In this document: piece after piece, positions 10,254 to 21,248 of the stretch
Position numbering within the stretch: the first letter of the stretch is position 1
Layout: every line of letters starts with the position of its first letter
DNA from: Cheiracanthium punctorium
Taxonomy: Eukaryota; Arthropoda; Arachnida; Araneae; Cheiracanthiidae
Direction of reading: 5' to 3'
Assembly: GCA_038373885.1 (NCBI GenBank)
Contig: JAWZYV010018300.1
Coordinates: forward strand, 372,001-436,000
Length of the DNA stretch: 64,000 nucleotides
The notes under the pieces: model-generated
The model's input: the letters and a program-made list of their open reading frames with translations, nothing else
The model's database searches: none
Told to the model about the DNA's origin: nothing
Translations under genes and position numbers: made by a program

Positions 10254-10545
10254 CCTGCAGTGGCCTAGCTCCGTTCCCATAAGAACAGGGACAATGAAGC
10301 AGCACCGGATTGGTCGGTGATAGGGAGGGTGAAAACCTCTCTCGGCTGGTCTGCTGTGGGACCGTGTACGCTAATGGGAACTGATGCACGTAAAATCCAT
10401 TTGTGGCTTCCAATGTCCCCCCCCCCCGTTCAAGCAATACCTCTGTTGGTGCGTATTTCAGGTGCTATGTCTGTCATCTGGGATGGGCTCATAATTAGGA
10501 GACCCCGAGCAAAGTCTGACTTCCTCCCATTAGGGCCCATTAACC
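10254..10545 (-). repeat. Dispersed repeat D, minus-strand copy
   Basis: On the minus strand it shares CGTACACGGTCCCACAGCAG, the preceding block on GGAGGAAGTCxGACTT, and the terminal AGGCCACTGCAGGG with the copies at 14085-14450 and 56919-57280. The internal part has an expanded poly-C. The family is GC-richer than its surroundings; no coding capacity or polymerase III box pair was recognised. It may be the 3' end of a longer retroelement. Confidence 0.65.
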
Positions 10546-10807
10546 ACTTAGCGGTCGTATTATTGAGATAAGAAAACGGTAATAAAAGTGCCCATTTTCC
10601 CCCCACAAAATTGTATAAAAATAAGTGCATCTACAATATATGTATTCATTTTAAGGTTTTGGACACTTTTTTTAGCACGAAAGAGAAAAAAAAAAGCTGA
10701 ATTTCTACGAAAAGTCAACTTTTAGGGGTATTGCGATTGAATGCGTGCTTTGTAGTAAGTAGGGAATCATTAAAAAAATATATTTTTAATACAGAATTTT
10801 ATTAAAC

Positions 10808-11096
10808 TTACACTGTTAAAACAAGTGGTTCAACGTTTCACCATTATATGGTGCTGAATTAGCTGCATCCTTCCCAAGGAGAAACATTATTCCATTTCTT
10901 GGTACTTTCTCCAAGACCATGATTAGGTAGAAGGTTGAACCATGATTTGGTAAAAAGTTTGAACCATGATTTGGTAAAAAGTTTGAACCATGATTTGGTA
11001 AAAAGGTTGAACCATGATTTGGTAAAAAGTTTGAACCATTATTTGGTAAAAAGGTTGAACCATTATTTGGTAAAACGGTACGGAGTATACTCCGTA
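10808..11096. repeat. MITE E copy with 24-bp tandem expansion
   Basis: The left part (CACTGTTAAAACAAGTGG, then ACGTTTCACCATTATATGG and AATTAGCTGCATCCTT) matches the start of the complete-looking MITE at 15619-15835. From about 10925 to 11075 a unit of about 24 bp (GAACCATGATTTGGTAAAAA) is repeated six to seven times in place of the expected right half. It ends in a perfect 18-bp palindrome TACGGAGTATACTCCGTA at 11079-11096. The minus-strand frame of FYQIMVQ repeats is the tandem array, not a protein. Confidence 0.65.
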
Positions 11097-11099
11097 AAA

Positions 11100-12340
11100 T
11101 AAATAAAGATTTGTAAAGTTTTCTTTGATCATAATAAAAAAAAGTGAGTTAAGATGGTACAATGCATATCACAAATACACGTATTTGAGTACTGCTACCC
11201 TCTATTTAAAAATAAACTATCTCAATGAAGTTATAAGTAGTCTGGTATTGTCATCTGTTGTGTAAAACGAGATATTAAAAAAATGCGTGCACAAGAATTG
11301 AAATGCTCTTATCTTTTCATGGGCATAACTTTTGAATACTATACTGAAACACGAGGGGCACGAGAAATAGAGGGAGAAAGCTTAGCCCGTAATTTTCACG
11401 GGAGGCGAGGATTAAGGGCTCGAAACGGAAGCTGTCCCCTTTCGCCTTTCGCCGTCCTATATGGAAGACATGGCATTGCTTCGCGGTTGACCCAGGGCAC
11501 AGTAACAACAACAAATCTGGCAACCGAAAATTTTCTCTATTACTATTCTTTATTCCGTTACTTCAAACAAGGAAGTAATGTCTGACGATGTCCAAAAAAA
11601 AAACCATCAAAGCCCGTATTTCTACAGGGAAGTAACTGGCGGTTGGAGTTGAAGGAAAAGAAGAAGAAGAAAAAAATCTGAAAGCTTCGGCCTTTGTTTG
11701 TTTTCTTTTTTTTTTTTTTTTTTTTTGGAGGGGGGAAGGGGGGGGGGAACGCACGACGCCACTACCTTTCATATTTCTCGGTTACCGATGGAGAGCAGAC
11801 GAAAGATGTTAAACGGCGAAGTCTGCGAAAGAAGTTAATACTCACTACTACAATCGCTTACACGAGTGGCTTTAAAACCCCAAGATGGTTGGGCGGGAAT
11901 AAAAAAAAAATAATAATAAAAGAAGAAGCTTTTAAGTTGTTTCGGTGGGGGCATTTGGCAAAAATCCATCGGGCTGGTTTTCCAAGTCTCGAGCACAGCC
12001 GGCGGGAGCAATCTGTTACTTTTCCCCTCAGAATTTATGCCTTGCACCCGCTAACTTTGGTAAAAAGGACTTCAAGAGGTAGCGATGAGGAAGTTTTGTT
12101 TTTTTCTTTAAAACTTTATGTTTCTGTTACTTTGTTCCCGGCACTTTTGAAGGTCAGTTCTGGGATATACGGAAAAAGCTCGTTGATAATCCTGGTGAGC
12201 TGTTTATACAAAGTTTCAGAGGTTTCGTCGGTTTTTTGTCCCCCCTAAAATTGAGAAGAAACAAGAGAGATAATTCTTGTCGGATGAATGTTTTACGAAA
12301 CGCATTCTGACAAAAAAATTATCTATGCATGTTCTTCTGT
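11100..12340. other. Non-coding DNA with homopolymer tracts
   Basis: No gene accepted. A poly-T run at 11705-11727 is followed by a G-rich tract, and GAA-rich sequence precedes it. A 184-codon plus-strand frame crosses the poly-T and poly-G tracts and has no recognisable domain, so it was rejected. About 11300-11560 and 11990-12240 are of more balanced composition and match no repeat seen elsewhere in the window. Confidence 0.35.
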
Positions 12341-12520
12341 TTAACCCTTTGAGGCGCAACCCTTTCCCAATGCAGAAAAAAGGGCAGCCGTTGCCATCGC
12401 TCGACTTAACTACCAGCAAGATGGCGGATGATCGGAACGTTTATCGAGTGCCACAGATCTAGAGACCCCCTTTTTTTACGACAGCTGGCTGTCGGCACAG
12501 CCAGCTGTCGTCAAAAAAAG
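12341..12520 (+). repeat. Family A palindromic MITE, copy 3 (half element)
   Basis: It starts with TTAACCCTTTGAGGCGCA and keeps the left arm (CAGCAAGATGGCGGATGATC) and centre (CAGCTGGCTGTCGGCACAGC). It stops a few bases into the right arm at GTCGTCAAAAAAAG, where AT-rich sequence takes over. The second arm and right TTAA are lost. Confidence 0.7.
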
Positions 12521-12757
12521 TTTATATAAATAAATTAATAATTTTTATTTATTTTAATTTATTTATTTATTATTAAATATTTTATTAATTTATTTTTATT
12601 AATTTATATCAGAAAAAGGAAAATAGAAGTGGATGCATATAAAAAATTTTAGAAGAATAGAATTTTGATAGTAGAACTGCAATTTTAATCTACTTCTGAA
12701 ACAATATCTAATGGAGTCCGAAGGCAGTTATGATAAAAAAGAAAAGAAAGAGAAATG

Positions 12758-12924
12758 CAGTGAAAACCCGATATCTCGAACCTTGATATCCCGAAAACCT
12801 TGATATCTCGAATAAATGCGTTATTCCGTATAGACTGATACCCTTCTATTTCACCTCGTTATCTTGAAAACCCGATAACTCGAATTTTTCAGGTCTCCCT
12901 TCGACTTATATCGAGGTTATATTG
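12758..12924. repeat. Tigger/pogo-like MITE
   Basis: A 167-bp segment with imperfect terminal inverted repeats: CAGTGAAAACCCGATATCTC on the left, and on the reverse strand CAATATAACCTCGATATAAG from the right. Pogo/Tigger elements typically start CAGT(A/G)-AACC-TCG and run into TATCTCGAA-like subterminal repeats, which are visible here several times. The right side is followed by TA, but the left flank is TG, so a clean target duplication is not seen. Confidence 0.55.
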
Positions 12925-13049
12925 TAATATGGAATGCCTAAGTAATAAGTAAAACAATAGACAGTGATAAGACTGTAGTTTTAACGGGAATAATTCCGTA
13001 TGCGAGGGCAGGTTTAGTTGGATACTGTTTGTTACCAACGTCTAACCCA

Positions 13050-13411
13050 TCAAATTTACAGTTAAAACTGTTCTCCGTACATTCTAAGCACAATCCTTGC
13101 CACTTAAGCGGTTTGCCCGTACAGTGTACGTGCTACCCAAAATTGGCCTCAACTGGTTTGCCCGTATAGCGTACGGGCATCGATATTTTCTCCTTTCCTT
13201 TTCTGATTTGCCCGTATATTTCATTATTGTGAAGAGACTATTTAGTATTAATATTTTTCAATAGATTGCGTGGCTTGTCAATGTAACTGAAATGCTTTTC
13301 CTCCGGGTTTTTCTTCCTAGCGAGAGAGCTGGAATATTTCATCATATGCTTTTCAAAATATGCCTTTTCTGGAAGCATTTCGGTAAAAAAATTGACCGCT
13401 TAAAGGGTTAA
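13050..13411. repeat. Possible right end of another TTAA-type element
   Basis: The segment ends GACCGCTTAAAGGGTTAA at 13394-13411, so it has the same AAAGGG-TTAA terminus as family A but different subterminal sequence. It contains three copies of TTTGCCCGTA, two followed by a short palindrome-like GTACGGGC or GTACGTGC. The left end was not found; whether it pairs with the TTAA at 12341 is not settled. Confidence 0.4.
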
Positions 13412-14084
13412 TATTGAAGAACGTCTAATTAGTACTGTAAAAATATATTTTGTTCGGTTATTTTCTAAACGTCAGAAGTAGCAGTAAAATGTAAATTATA
13501 GGAACATCCCAATTGGCAATCCCCAGCTGCGTACGGCTGATATACGAAAAAAAAACAAACGATAACATCCCCCTAACATTTTCACTCGTTCATCAAATAT
13601 CGTTCAACTAAGTTCCAATTCCATGACTCAGACAACAGAAGCTTACGGTTTTGTTTCTAAAACCGGGCAAATCTTTGAAGCAAGGTACGCAATTGAAACC
13701 CTTTCACGTGCAACTCGACAGGTTATTCAGATTTCGCTCGAACTCAGCATGCATATGTTCGTAAAGCTCAGTTCTTGACGATGCACAACCACCAACTGAC
13801 AGAGTCGCCCGAGTTTTTATCATGCCGGAGTTACGCAAGGAGGGTTCTTGAATTCCTACCTAAATCAGATGGCAGAAATATTCTGCAAACTGGAAATTGC
13901 CGGTTTAGGTCAAGAACAAGAAGGAATCGTGTTATCTCTAATTTAAGGAAAGTTCCCGCCGAGAGATTACAATGAAGGAAGTATATAATTATAAAACGTT
14001 TCATATTGAGACATATAAAGTGATGCGATTTTCATATTTGTTGGTTGACTTCGGTGCTTTTCAAGTTATGCTATATAAGATCTG
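13412..14084. other. Non-coding DNA
   Basis: Moderately AT-rich, with no gene and no match to the window's repeat families. A 66-codon frame at 13775-13975 has no supporting feature. Confidence 0.35.
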
Positions 14085-14450
14085 TTGTTGCTGTTTCTGA
14101 TGTCCTCTAGCAAAACGCAGCGCTGTGCCAGATCCTCCCTATAGGACGGCGGTGGGCGGAAAGGGGACGGCTCTCATTTGAATGAGCCCCCAGTGGGAGG
14201 AAGTCCGACTTAGTTCGGGGTCCCCTAATTTTGAACCGATTCCAGATGAGGGACCAACCCCTGAAATCGGCACCCCCAGAGGTTGCGGTAAGCATGGAGG
14301 ACGTCGGAGGCACGACGGATTTGACGTGCACCTGCTGCCATAAGCGTACACGGTCCCACAGCAGTCCAGCCGAGAGAGGAGTTCACCCTCTCAAGCACTG
14401 TCCAAGCTGGATGCTGCTTCACTTGCCGTGTTCTAGTGGGAACGGGGTTA
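14085..14450 (+). repeat. Dispersed repeat D, copy 2
   Basis: It begins in a TTGTTGTTGCTG-like stretch, then shares GTGCCAGATCC, GTGGGCGGAAGGGG, GGAGGAAGTCC, CATGGAGGAC and CGTACACGGTCCCACAGC with the copy at 56919-57280, and matches the reversed copy at 10254-10545. All three overlapping open frames here are shadows of this repeat. Confidence 0.7.
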
Positions 14451-14550
14451 GCTGCGCAACGCTATATAGACATAAACACATGGATGGTGTTCCTTTCTAA
14501 ATGCATAATCTGAAAGTTCAATCATTACCAATGTTTTTAGTTACCATTAA

Positions 14551-14800
14551 CCGCCAAGGTGGTGTAGTGGCTAAAGAACCATTTTATCACAACTTGGGCC
14601 GGGGTTCGATCTTCGGCTTGGGTGTTGACTTGTCAATCCCCTCATAGGGGGTAATGCTGCTGCCCATAGAGTGCCCCAATGATAAATTAATCAGTAATTC
14701 GTGCCTTAGCAGTGGCAAATGCTTGATGAGCAAGTGACCACCTTTATTTGGGAAAAAAAGTTGGCCGACTTTTATGTAACACTTCAAATTTAATATTCAT
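14551..14800 (+). repeat. tRNA-derived SINE
   Basis: The first 75 bp look like a tRNA: box A TGGTGTAGTGGC at 14560-14571 and box B GGGGTTCGATC at 14601-14611 with about 30 bp between them, as in an internal RNA polymerase III promoter. The tRNA-like head is followed by an unrelated body (CAATCCCCTCATAGGGGG onward) and an AT-rich tail. It directly follows a repeat D copy. It does not fold as a clean functional tRNA, so a SINE is preferred. Confidence 0.6.
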
Positions 14801-15618
14801 ATAAAATTTTTAATTTGAGGTTATCAAGAAGCACCTTGTTTCTGAGCCCTTATTATTAGCAGAGCAATCCTTATTTTGCGTTAAAATAAATAGACATGAG
14901 TATGTTAAATATTATTTAAGATGTTTGTGGTTCTATGTGTACATTCCTCAATTATTAGAAGTACGAATTTTAGAGACCTACATTTTTAGAATCAAGAACC
15001 AGTGCTATTTCGCATTCTTTCTTTTACTTTTTTTTTCTGTTTTAACGCAGAACATAATTAAATTATTTGTAAAATGTTTTAAAATAGGACATATCTTGTA
15101 CTTTAAAGTTGAATTAAAAACTTAAATTTGCATTTTTAATAAGTCGGATTTGGAATATTTGCAAATACTGTTTCTCAAATGACGGTAAAAAAACTCTTGA
15201 AGTCCAGCTTAATGAATATAAAAGAATATAAACATCGTAGTGAAATCAATGTGTTTTTCTATATTATTCTCTGGGAATAGTGAATAACAGTTATACATAT
15301 TAAATTTTATTTATAATTTTAAGCATTCCATTTATTAAAAAATAATTGTTTCCATATCTATTTAACGCACCAAGCGGTTATTGATGTAAAATATCGTCCT
15401 ATCATTCCCGTTTTCATTCCAATTTTATTATCTCATTTAAGAGCTCGTTTTTACTTAAATACAAATCTTCCTGTGAAATTGTTTCTTTTTTTTATAATTT
15501 TAAAGCTGCATGAAAGATTTACTGTGAAAACAACTTTACACTAGTTGCCCCTTTCCAAGACGTACGTAGGGTTAAAGTAAACTACTATAGGATCATCAGA
15601 TTAAAATGATTAAGTACC
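14801..15618. other. AT-rich non-coding DNA
   Basis: No gene or recognisable element. A 66-codon frame at 14925-15125 is mostly low-complexity hydrophobic residues from AT-rich DNA and was not accepted. Confidence 0.35.
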
Positions 15619-15835
15619 TACACTGTTAATAGAAGTATTTCATACGTTTCACCATACAATTTAGATAAATTAGCTGCATCCTTTCCATGGAGAAAAGTTT
15701 CCCCATGGATTAGTTTCATTGATCAGTTTAAGCAGCAAATTATGGTTAAACGTTTCTCCACATAAAGATGCTACTAATTCAGCACCAGTTTATGGCGAAA
15801 TGTTAACTACTTTTATTCAATTCCTACTATCAGTT
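15619..15835. repeat. MITE E, palindromic copy
   Basis: It starts CACTGTTAATAGAAGTATTT and ends near ACTACTTTTATTCAAT. The interior is roughly palindromic: AATTAGCTGCATCCTTTCC is answered by AAAGATGCTACTAATTCAGC, and GTTTCACCATA by TATGGCGAAA. It is homologous to the expanded copy at 10808-11096. There is no coding capacity. Confidence 0.55.
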
Positions 15836-15974
15836 CACACTCTCTCTATATTTATATATCTTGTCCAAATTTTCAATCGTTAATAAAATACTTTTTATTC
15901 ATCCACTCAAGTTCAAATACATTTTTTTAAACTTGTAGTGCATGACACTTGATGTAAATACAGTTTTTTAAATA

Positions 15975-16138
15975 TTAATTAATTAATTTAATTTAATTAA
16001 TTAATTTTAGATGCTGTTACGGGGGATTAAAAATGAATGAAAACAATAAACGGAACAAATTTGATTAACGTTATCGACCCTTGCTTCCCAAACAGACCTG
16101 CAATAATTAATTAATTAATTAATTAATTAATACACAAT
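15975..16138. repeat. (TTAA)n simple-sequence stretches
   Basis: Two runs of alternating TTAA/AATT at about 15975-16009 and 16107-16133. They offer many TTAA sites but no insertion is visible within them. Confidence 0.8.
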
Positions 16139-16316
16139 TGATTAATCAAATTTAATAAAAAGTAACTAAAATAAAATTTTTGTGATCGTCATTATAAATA
16201 AACACTTTATAAACATTCTCTTCCCGTCGGTGGTTACACCAGCTGTAACCGAGTGAGATGTTGCGCCATTACCTCTGCAGCAACGGCGTTATCAAACGCC
16301 TCCTGGATATACAGTG

Positions 16317-16700
16317 CCTGAGAACAGAAACTTTTACGTCATCCCTAGGTCCACTACAATGATGTCATCACACATTTAATTTCACAAAGTAAAACTATTC
16401 AAAGTTTGTGGTGAATTTACTCCAGCATAAAACATATTAATGATTTAAGACAGAAAATTTCATTTTACAACAAATAGGGCAATTTAACTATTACTAATTA
16501 TATAATATGAAAATAGAAATAGATCATAATAAATTATTTTTTATCAGAAAGGTATTTTAATTTTTATCTTCAACTTAAGACATTTTGTAAAATTTGTATC
16601 ATTCACCAGAAATTTTAAATAGTTTTACTTTGGGAAAGTAAAACTGTGATGACGTCATCTTTGAAGACCTAAAGATGACGTAAAAGTTTCTGTTCTCAGG
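16317..16700. repeat. 384-bp MITE with long inverted repeats
   Basis: The left end CCTGAGAACAGAAACTTTTA (then CGTCATC) is exactly mirrored by GATGACG-TAAAAGTTTCTGTTCTCAGG on the right. Further inward, ATGATGTCATCACA is answered by GTGATGACGTCATC. Imperfect inverted similarity extends outward (AACGCCTCCTGGATATACAG versus the reverse of CTATGTCTAGGAGGTGTTGC), so the real inverted repeat may start near 16290 and end near 16727. The interior is AT-rich and non-coding. No clear target duplication was found. Confidence 0.7.
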
Positions 16701-16825
16701 TCTTCTATGTCTAGGAGGTGTTGCGTTATCCCACTTTCTAAGGGCAGTGTCCCCTCCTAAAGGTTAAACATCGTGGCCATATATATTGCCCCTCCCTGAA
16801 ATTTTTCAGGATCCGCCACTGCGAG

Positions 16826-17405
16826 CAGGGGTGGCGCCAGCGGGGGGGGGATCGGGGGGCCATGCACCCCCCGTCGGGGATCACTGGCCCCCCTGTCGGG
16901 GAGTGTCGTCGGGGATTTTTTTAGAGAATTTGTTGGTTTAGAAAAACGAAGGAAATTTTGCAACCAGATAAAAAATTCCATTCAAAGTGTCTGACCCGAC
17001 CGTAGAGGTTCCGTTCACTTCCATTCTCATTCTGCTTGGAATTATACGATATTCATATACTGAATATTGATTATCTGCAGCTAGGAGTATGTTTCTCGAG
17101 ATTCGAAGGAACCAGCGAACAAGATCCACATTTCTAGGGTGAGCAGGGTTGCCCGATCTGCTGACAATTGCATTCGTAAAGACCTTTTTAACTACGACTT
17201 TGGTGAAAATCACAGATAATTAATGACCATCTCATCATAATAATTTTTAATATACGAAACCAAAGTAGGAAATTTATCTCTTACTCGAATACTTTTATGA
17301 GAGGCTGTGCAAGTACTGAAACGTAAAATTTGGCGGTTTTATCGTTTGGCCCCCCCTGTCGGGGAACATGGCCCTCCCGTCGGGGAAAATCTGGCGCCAT
17401 CACTG
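16826..17405. mobile_element. hAT-like non-autonomous element, 580 bp
   Basis: Flanked by an exact 8-bp duplication ACTGCGAG (16818-16825 and 17406-17413), the hAT target-site size. Ends are CAGGGGTGGCGCCA on the left and TGGCGCCATCACTG on the right. The subterminal regions are rich in GTCGGGG/CCCCGTC motifs (about 16863-16912 and 17345-17390). The interior (16980-17270) has no hAT transposase-like frame, so the element depends on an outside transposase. Confidence 0.8.
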
Positions 17406-17413
17406 ACTGCGAG

Positions 17414-18840
17414 AGGTCAGACAGCCCGATGCCTTTTCAGCATTACCAAGTGGTGGCTCTCTCGAGAGGAAAGCAAGCACTTTTCCCACAGGTACGTTTA
17501 GAAGATCAAGCGGATGGTGCTTTCCTTTTATCAACCATCTCTCTCTGTAACCTTTTTTTTCCCGCCTTCTGCTAGCGATCTCGAGGCCGGCGCAGCTACT
17601 GATGTACACACAAACTATCGGTTCTATCGGTCCGATTCAGTCCCGTGTCACGATCCGATAAGAAAAGACGCGTGCTGGGTAAGAGAGAGAAACACAACAG
17701 GAGTAAAAAGCATCGATAGCAAAAGATGGACGAGTTGAAAAATTGGGTACGCAGTTCGAACTTTGTCTGGTGAACGTTCCACGGAAACGAGCGAGCGAGA
17801 GAGATTATCTGGAGATTTTAATTATTTTTTTTTTTTATTTATTCTCTGGAGGACTTTTGACATTTAACCCGATTTCGGCCTCTGATGCAACGGAATCGTT
17901 CCTCCAGACTGTATCCCCCACACTCTGGAATACCGTGGGTGCGAGCACCCCATCGAGACTTTAGCGGTGTGGGTAGATTCGATATTAACCGTATCAAGAG
18001 AGAGAAGTCATAAAAGCTTGATAAAGCTTTATAAATATGGTTTTTTTTTTCTTTTTACTATTATATTATAACTGACGGATACATCAGTAAGGTTTCGAGA
18101 CGCATTTAAAAATCTGGTTTCGTGGTGGGTGAATGTTTGCGTGGACGAGGCCCTCTGAACCAATGATTCACCATTAAGTTCACGGCATCCACAGCTTCTC
18201 TTTGTTCAAAGTTCCGGTTCCTTATTTTTGGTGTATTTGTGAGTGTCGATGACTGCAAAACGAATGAGTAGGTTAGATTTAAGAGTTCATTCAAATCCTA
18301 GGAACAATGAGTAAGTCTTGTTGGTAAATATCAGGATGTATCTAATGGATGAAATCCGAAGTCTCTGTTGTTGTTAACACTACATTGTGGTACATTTTTA
18401 CTATTGATGGGTTTCATTTTACAAATTTGCTAGAGTGCCGGAGATGCCATTCAATTCTCCTAATACAGAATCTAAAAGTTTAAGCTATGCAGACACGAAT
18501 GGGTAAATGCCTTTACAGGAACTATAAAAAGTCCGACTTTGAAATACATAAACCCATTAACGGGCTATTTTTAGACGGGAGCGAAATTCGTAGGTTGCAA
18601 AAAAATATTTAAGCATTCATTTATTTTCCTATTTTAATTTCTTGAATAATAAATCTGATTTCCGCAAAATACTCAGCGATAACAGAATAAATGAGAATCT
18701 TTCACTGATTTAGTCATATTTTTAGAAAAAGAAATACATTCTTCATACCACACAAATGTCGGAAATTTATTGATCACTTCTGGCATCAGCATAAGCTGGA
18801 AAATGTGTTGAAAAAGGTCAGGCGCATTAGGAATGGACGT
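17414..18840. other. Mostly unique non-coding DNA
   Basis: Balanced composition for the first 550 bp with CT-rich tracts; a long T run at about 17826-17837. Overlapping frames at 17307-17964 conflict with each other and carry no known domain. A minus-strand frame at 18106-18294 ends FRGPRPRKHSPTTKPDF and may be part of an unrecognised repeat. No gene is claimed. Confidence 0.3.
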
Positions 18841-18985
18841 GAGATGAAAAGTAGGCCTGTCCCGTCTCGCAAAAAGCTGCAAAGCTCTGTCTCTCGCCTC
18901 GCAAAATGTCTACATAGTAATGATAAAAGCGTTCGTCTCGTCTCGCATAACAACTGCAAATCTTTCAACCGTCTCTCAACCGTCC
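18841..18985. repeat. CGTCTCG-rich element end
   Basis: Contains repeated CCGTCTCGCA and CGTCTCGTCTCGCA motifs like the subterminal regions of the 2.55-kb hAT-like element at 44945-47499. Only one end is recognisable and no terminus was identified. Confidence 0.4.
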
Positions 18986-19722
18986 TAATTCCGAATCTAC
19001 GGACAGTGACTGCCAGGAAATGGAAAGCGTTTTGTAATCGATGACTTCGGCATAATCCTTGCTTCAGTTTTAGAAACCTCAACTCGGAACTAATACCGTC
19101 CCGATTACGAATCTACGGACAGTGACTGCCAGGAAATGGAAAGCGTTCTGTAATCGATGACTTCGGCATAATCCTTGCTTCAGTTTTAGCATCCTCAACT
19201 CCGAACTAATTCAACCGTCCCCATTCCGAATCTACGGACACTGACTGCCAGGAAATGGAAAGCGTTTCGTAATCAATGACTTCGGCATAATCATTGCTTC
19301 CGTTTTAGCATTCTCAACTCCGAACCAATTGAACCGTAGTCCCAATTCCGTATCTACGGACAGCGACTGTCAGGAAATCGAAAGCGCTTCGTAATCAACG
19401 ACTTCGGCATAATCCTTGCTTCAGTTTAGCATTCTCAACTCGAACCAATTGACTTCAGTTTTAGCATTCTCAACTCCGAACCAATTGAACCGTCCCAATT
19501 CGGTATCTACGGACAGCGACTGTCAGGAAATCGAAAGCGCTTCGTAATTTACGACTTTGGCATAATCCTTGCTTCAGTTTTAGCATTCTCAACTCCGAAC
19601 CAATTGAACCGTCCCAATTCCGAATCTACGGACAGTGACAGCCAGGAAATGGAAAACGTTTAGTAATCAACGACTTCACCATAATCCTTGCTTCAGTTTT
19701 ACCATCCTCAACTCAACACGTT
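18986..19722. repeat. About 119-bp tandem array, six units
   Basis: The marker ATCTACGGACAG recurs at about 18995, 19111, 19230, 19352, 19505 and 19624, giving spacings of 116, 119, 122, 153 and 119. Each unit shares CAGGAAATGGAAAGCG, GACTTCGGCATAATCCTTGC and TTCAGTTTTAGCATTCTCAA. The 153-bp unit has an internal partial duplication of about 33 bp at 19440-19490. The array has no coding support. Confidence 0.85.
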
Positions 19723-20937
19723 TTGTTCTCCTGTACTTTCTCCCCCCCCAGTAATCGCCAGGTGATGACGCCTAAGCCTGTTTACGATTGCGGCACCCGA
19801 AGCAGAGAGAGTTAGTTCTATTCCGGCAAATCAGTAAAGACAACTGTTGACGTCTCGTCAGGTTCAAGGACAGCTTTACCCGCCGAGACACTCTCTCTCT
19901 CTCTTCGTCTTGGAAGAAGGGGAAGAAAAAATCCCGGGATCATTTTTTGAGGATGTGTGTGCTTGCCGCGCTTTACTGGGGCAGAATCTTCCCTGCGAGC
20001 GAAAGCTCTTATAAATAAATGAGGTCTATTTTTAAAATCTGCCTTCGTCTCAATGTATTCTGATATGAAAGATATTTATCGGAGCTATTCGAAATGAAAG
20101 TGATGAAAAAATTTTAACGTTACTCCTAAATGAAAATTGTAGGAGGTCATTCATTGTGTGCGACGGGATTTATCTAACATATAAATGTGAAAGTTTGTTT
20201 ATTTGTTTATCCGGGAATTCCTTCCACATCGTTCGACCTGTCGGCTTGAAATTTTGTGCAGATATGTAAAACGACCTAGAATAAATAGTCCGTAACCAAC
20301 TTTAAAATTCTGAAAACCCAATTGTTCCACGATTGTTTTCGATTTTTCAATAATTTTCACATCCAGAAAACTTTCCCAATTTCTGATTGTGTAAAATAGG
20401 GATCATGTGGCATACCATCTATATGCTGGCGATAGCCGTAAGTGTAAATGAAGTGGCATATCATAAATGAAATGTCGCCATTTTGATATCACGAGTTTAA
20501 AAATGCATTAGAAATCCTAATATTGTGTTAAATAGTGATCATGTGGCATACCATCTATATCCTAATTAGGTTAACAAGCTTTGACAAAATGCTACATCCC
20601 GAGCAAAATAATAAACTTCCAGATTTTATCAGATACTGTAGAAAAGTAGAATAACGTTAGTTTTTATTTTTTTTAGCACTACGGTGCTATTTCACTCAAG
20701 CCCAGATTTTTGTCTACGCGATCTTGTAGACAGCTTTTGTAGACATGAGCTGTCACGCTGAAGATCTTTTCAAATGTGTTTGACAGAAAATGTGGAGGGA
20801 AGGGGGCGTTAATAAAATATTGTTAGTCGCACAAGGTTTGCAATTTTTTGATAATAGATCACTAAGTTTGGTGGCAAAACGCGACAATTTCTTATAAAGG
20901 GGGAGCATAGTTAGAAAAGGCCCGGGTGAAGATTGTA
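19723..20937. other. Unique segment then diverged short repeats
   Basis: 19735-20000 is relatively GC-rich and matches nothing else in the window. At about 20171 a motif ATAAATGTGAAAGTTTGTTT appears, similar to one at 55135; such stretches are common near retroelement or Helitron ends in arthropods. A direct duplication with period about 134 bp (GATCATGTGGCATACCATCT at about 20401 and 20535) follows. No gene. Confidence 0.4.
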
Positions 20938-20942
20938 AAACA

Positions 20943-21248
20943 GTTTTAGTAGGCAATTTTAATATAGATTCCAATTCCGAAGAAGTGTTTTATGGAACAG
21001 AGAAACCAAATACGGTACACTCACCGATTATGATACACTTTCCAAATGGTATTTATAAGGGTGAAGTATAATTTGACTATCCCTGGTGAAATTGTTAAAC
21101 AGTTTTGGTAGGCGATTTTAATATAGATTTCAATTCCGAAGAAGTGTTTTATGGAACAGAGAAGACAAATACGGCACGCACTCCACCACCTAACAACATA
21201 ACCAAACTTAATCTACTCATTAGACTTCCTCCTCAAAAGTCACGATAG
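20943..21248 (+). pseudogene. Endonuclease/exonuclease-type (EEP) fragment, duplicated
   Basis: Two related copies about 159 bp apart (20943 and 21102) encode VLVG(N/D)FNID(S/F)NSEEVFYGTE. VLVGDFNID matches the conserved G-D-F-N motif of the endonuclease/exonuclease/phosphatase fold, found in non-LTR retrotransposons and in some helicase-linked mobile elements. In the second copy, STIAAACTIIYS just beyond the stop at 21246-21248 in another frame resembles the S-T-T-I-D-x-V-F block that follows in these proteins. In the first copy D is replaced by N. Both are short and broken. Confidence 0.4.

Noticed and set aside
10923..11162. Protein of FYQIMVQ repeats
   Set aside because: It is the translation of the 24-bp tandem array.
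11694..12248. 184-codon plus-strand ORF
   Set aside because: It begins in poly-T and poly-G tracts and has no recognisable content afterwards.
12341..13411. Single 1.07-kb TTAA element
   Set aside because: Both ends are TTAA-type, but the left belongs to family A and the right has different subterminal sequence, with a pogo-like MITE between; pairing is not supported.
14551..14625. Functional tRNA gene
   Set aside because: Boxes A and B are present but the arms do not pair cleanly and a SINE body follows.
18106..18294. Minus-strand ORF ending FRGPRPRKHSPTTKPDF
   Set aside because: Short, no recognised family, no splice context; may be part of an unrecognised repeat.
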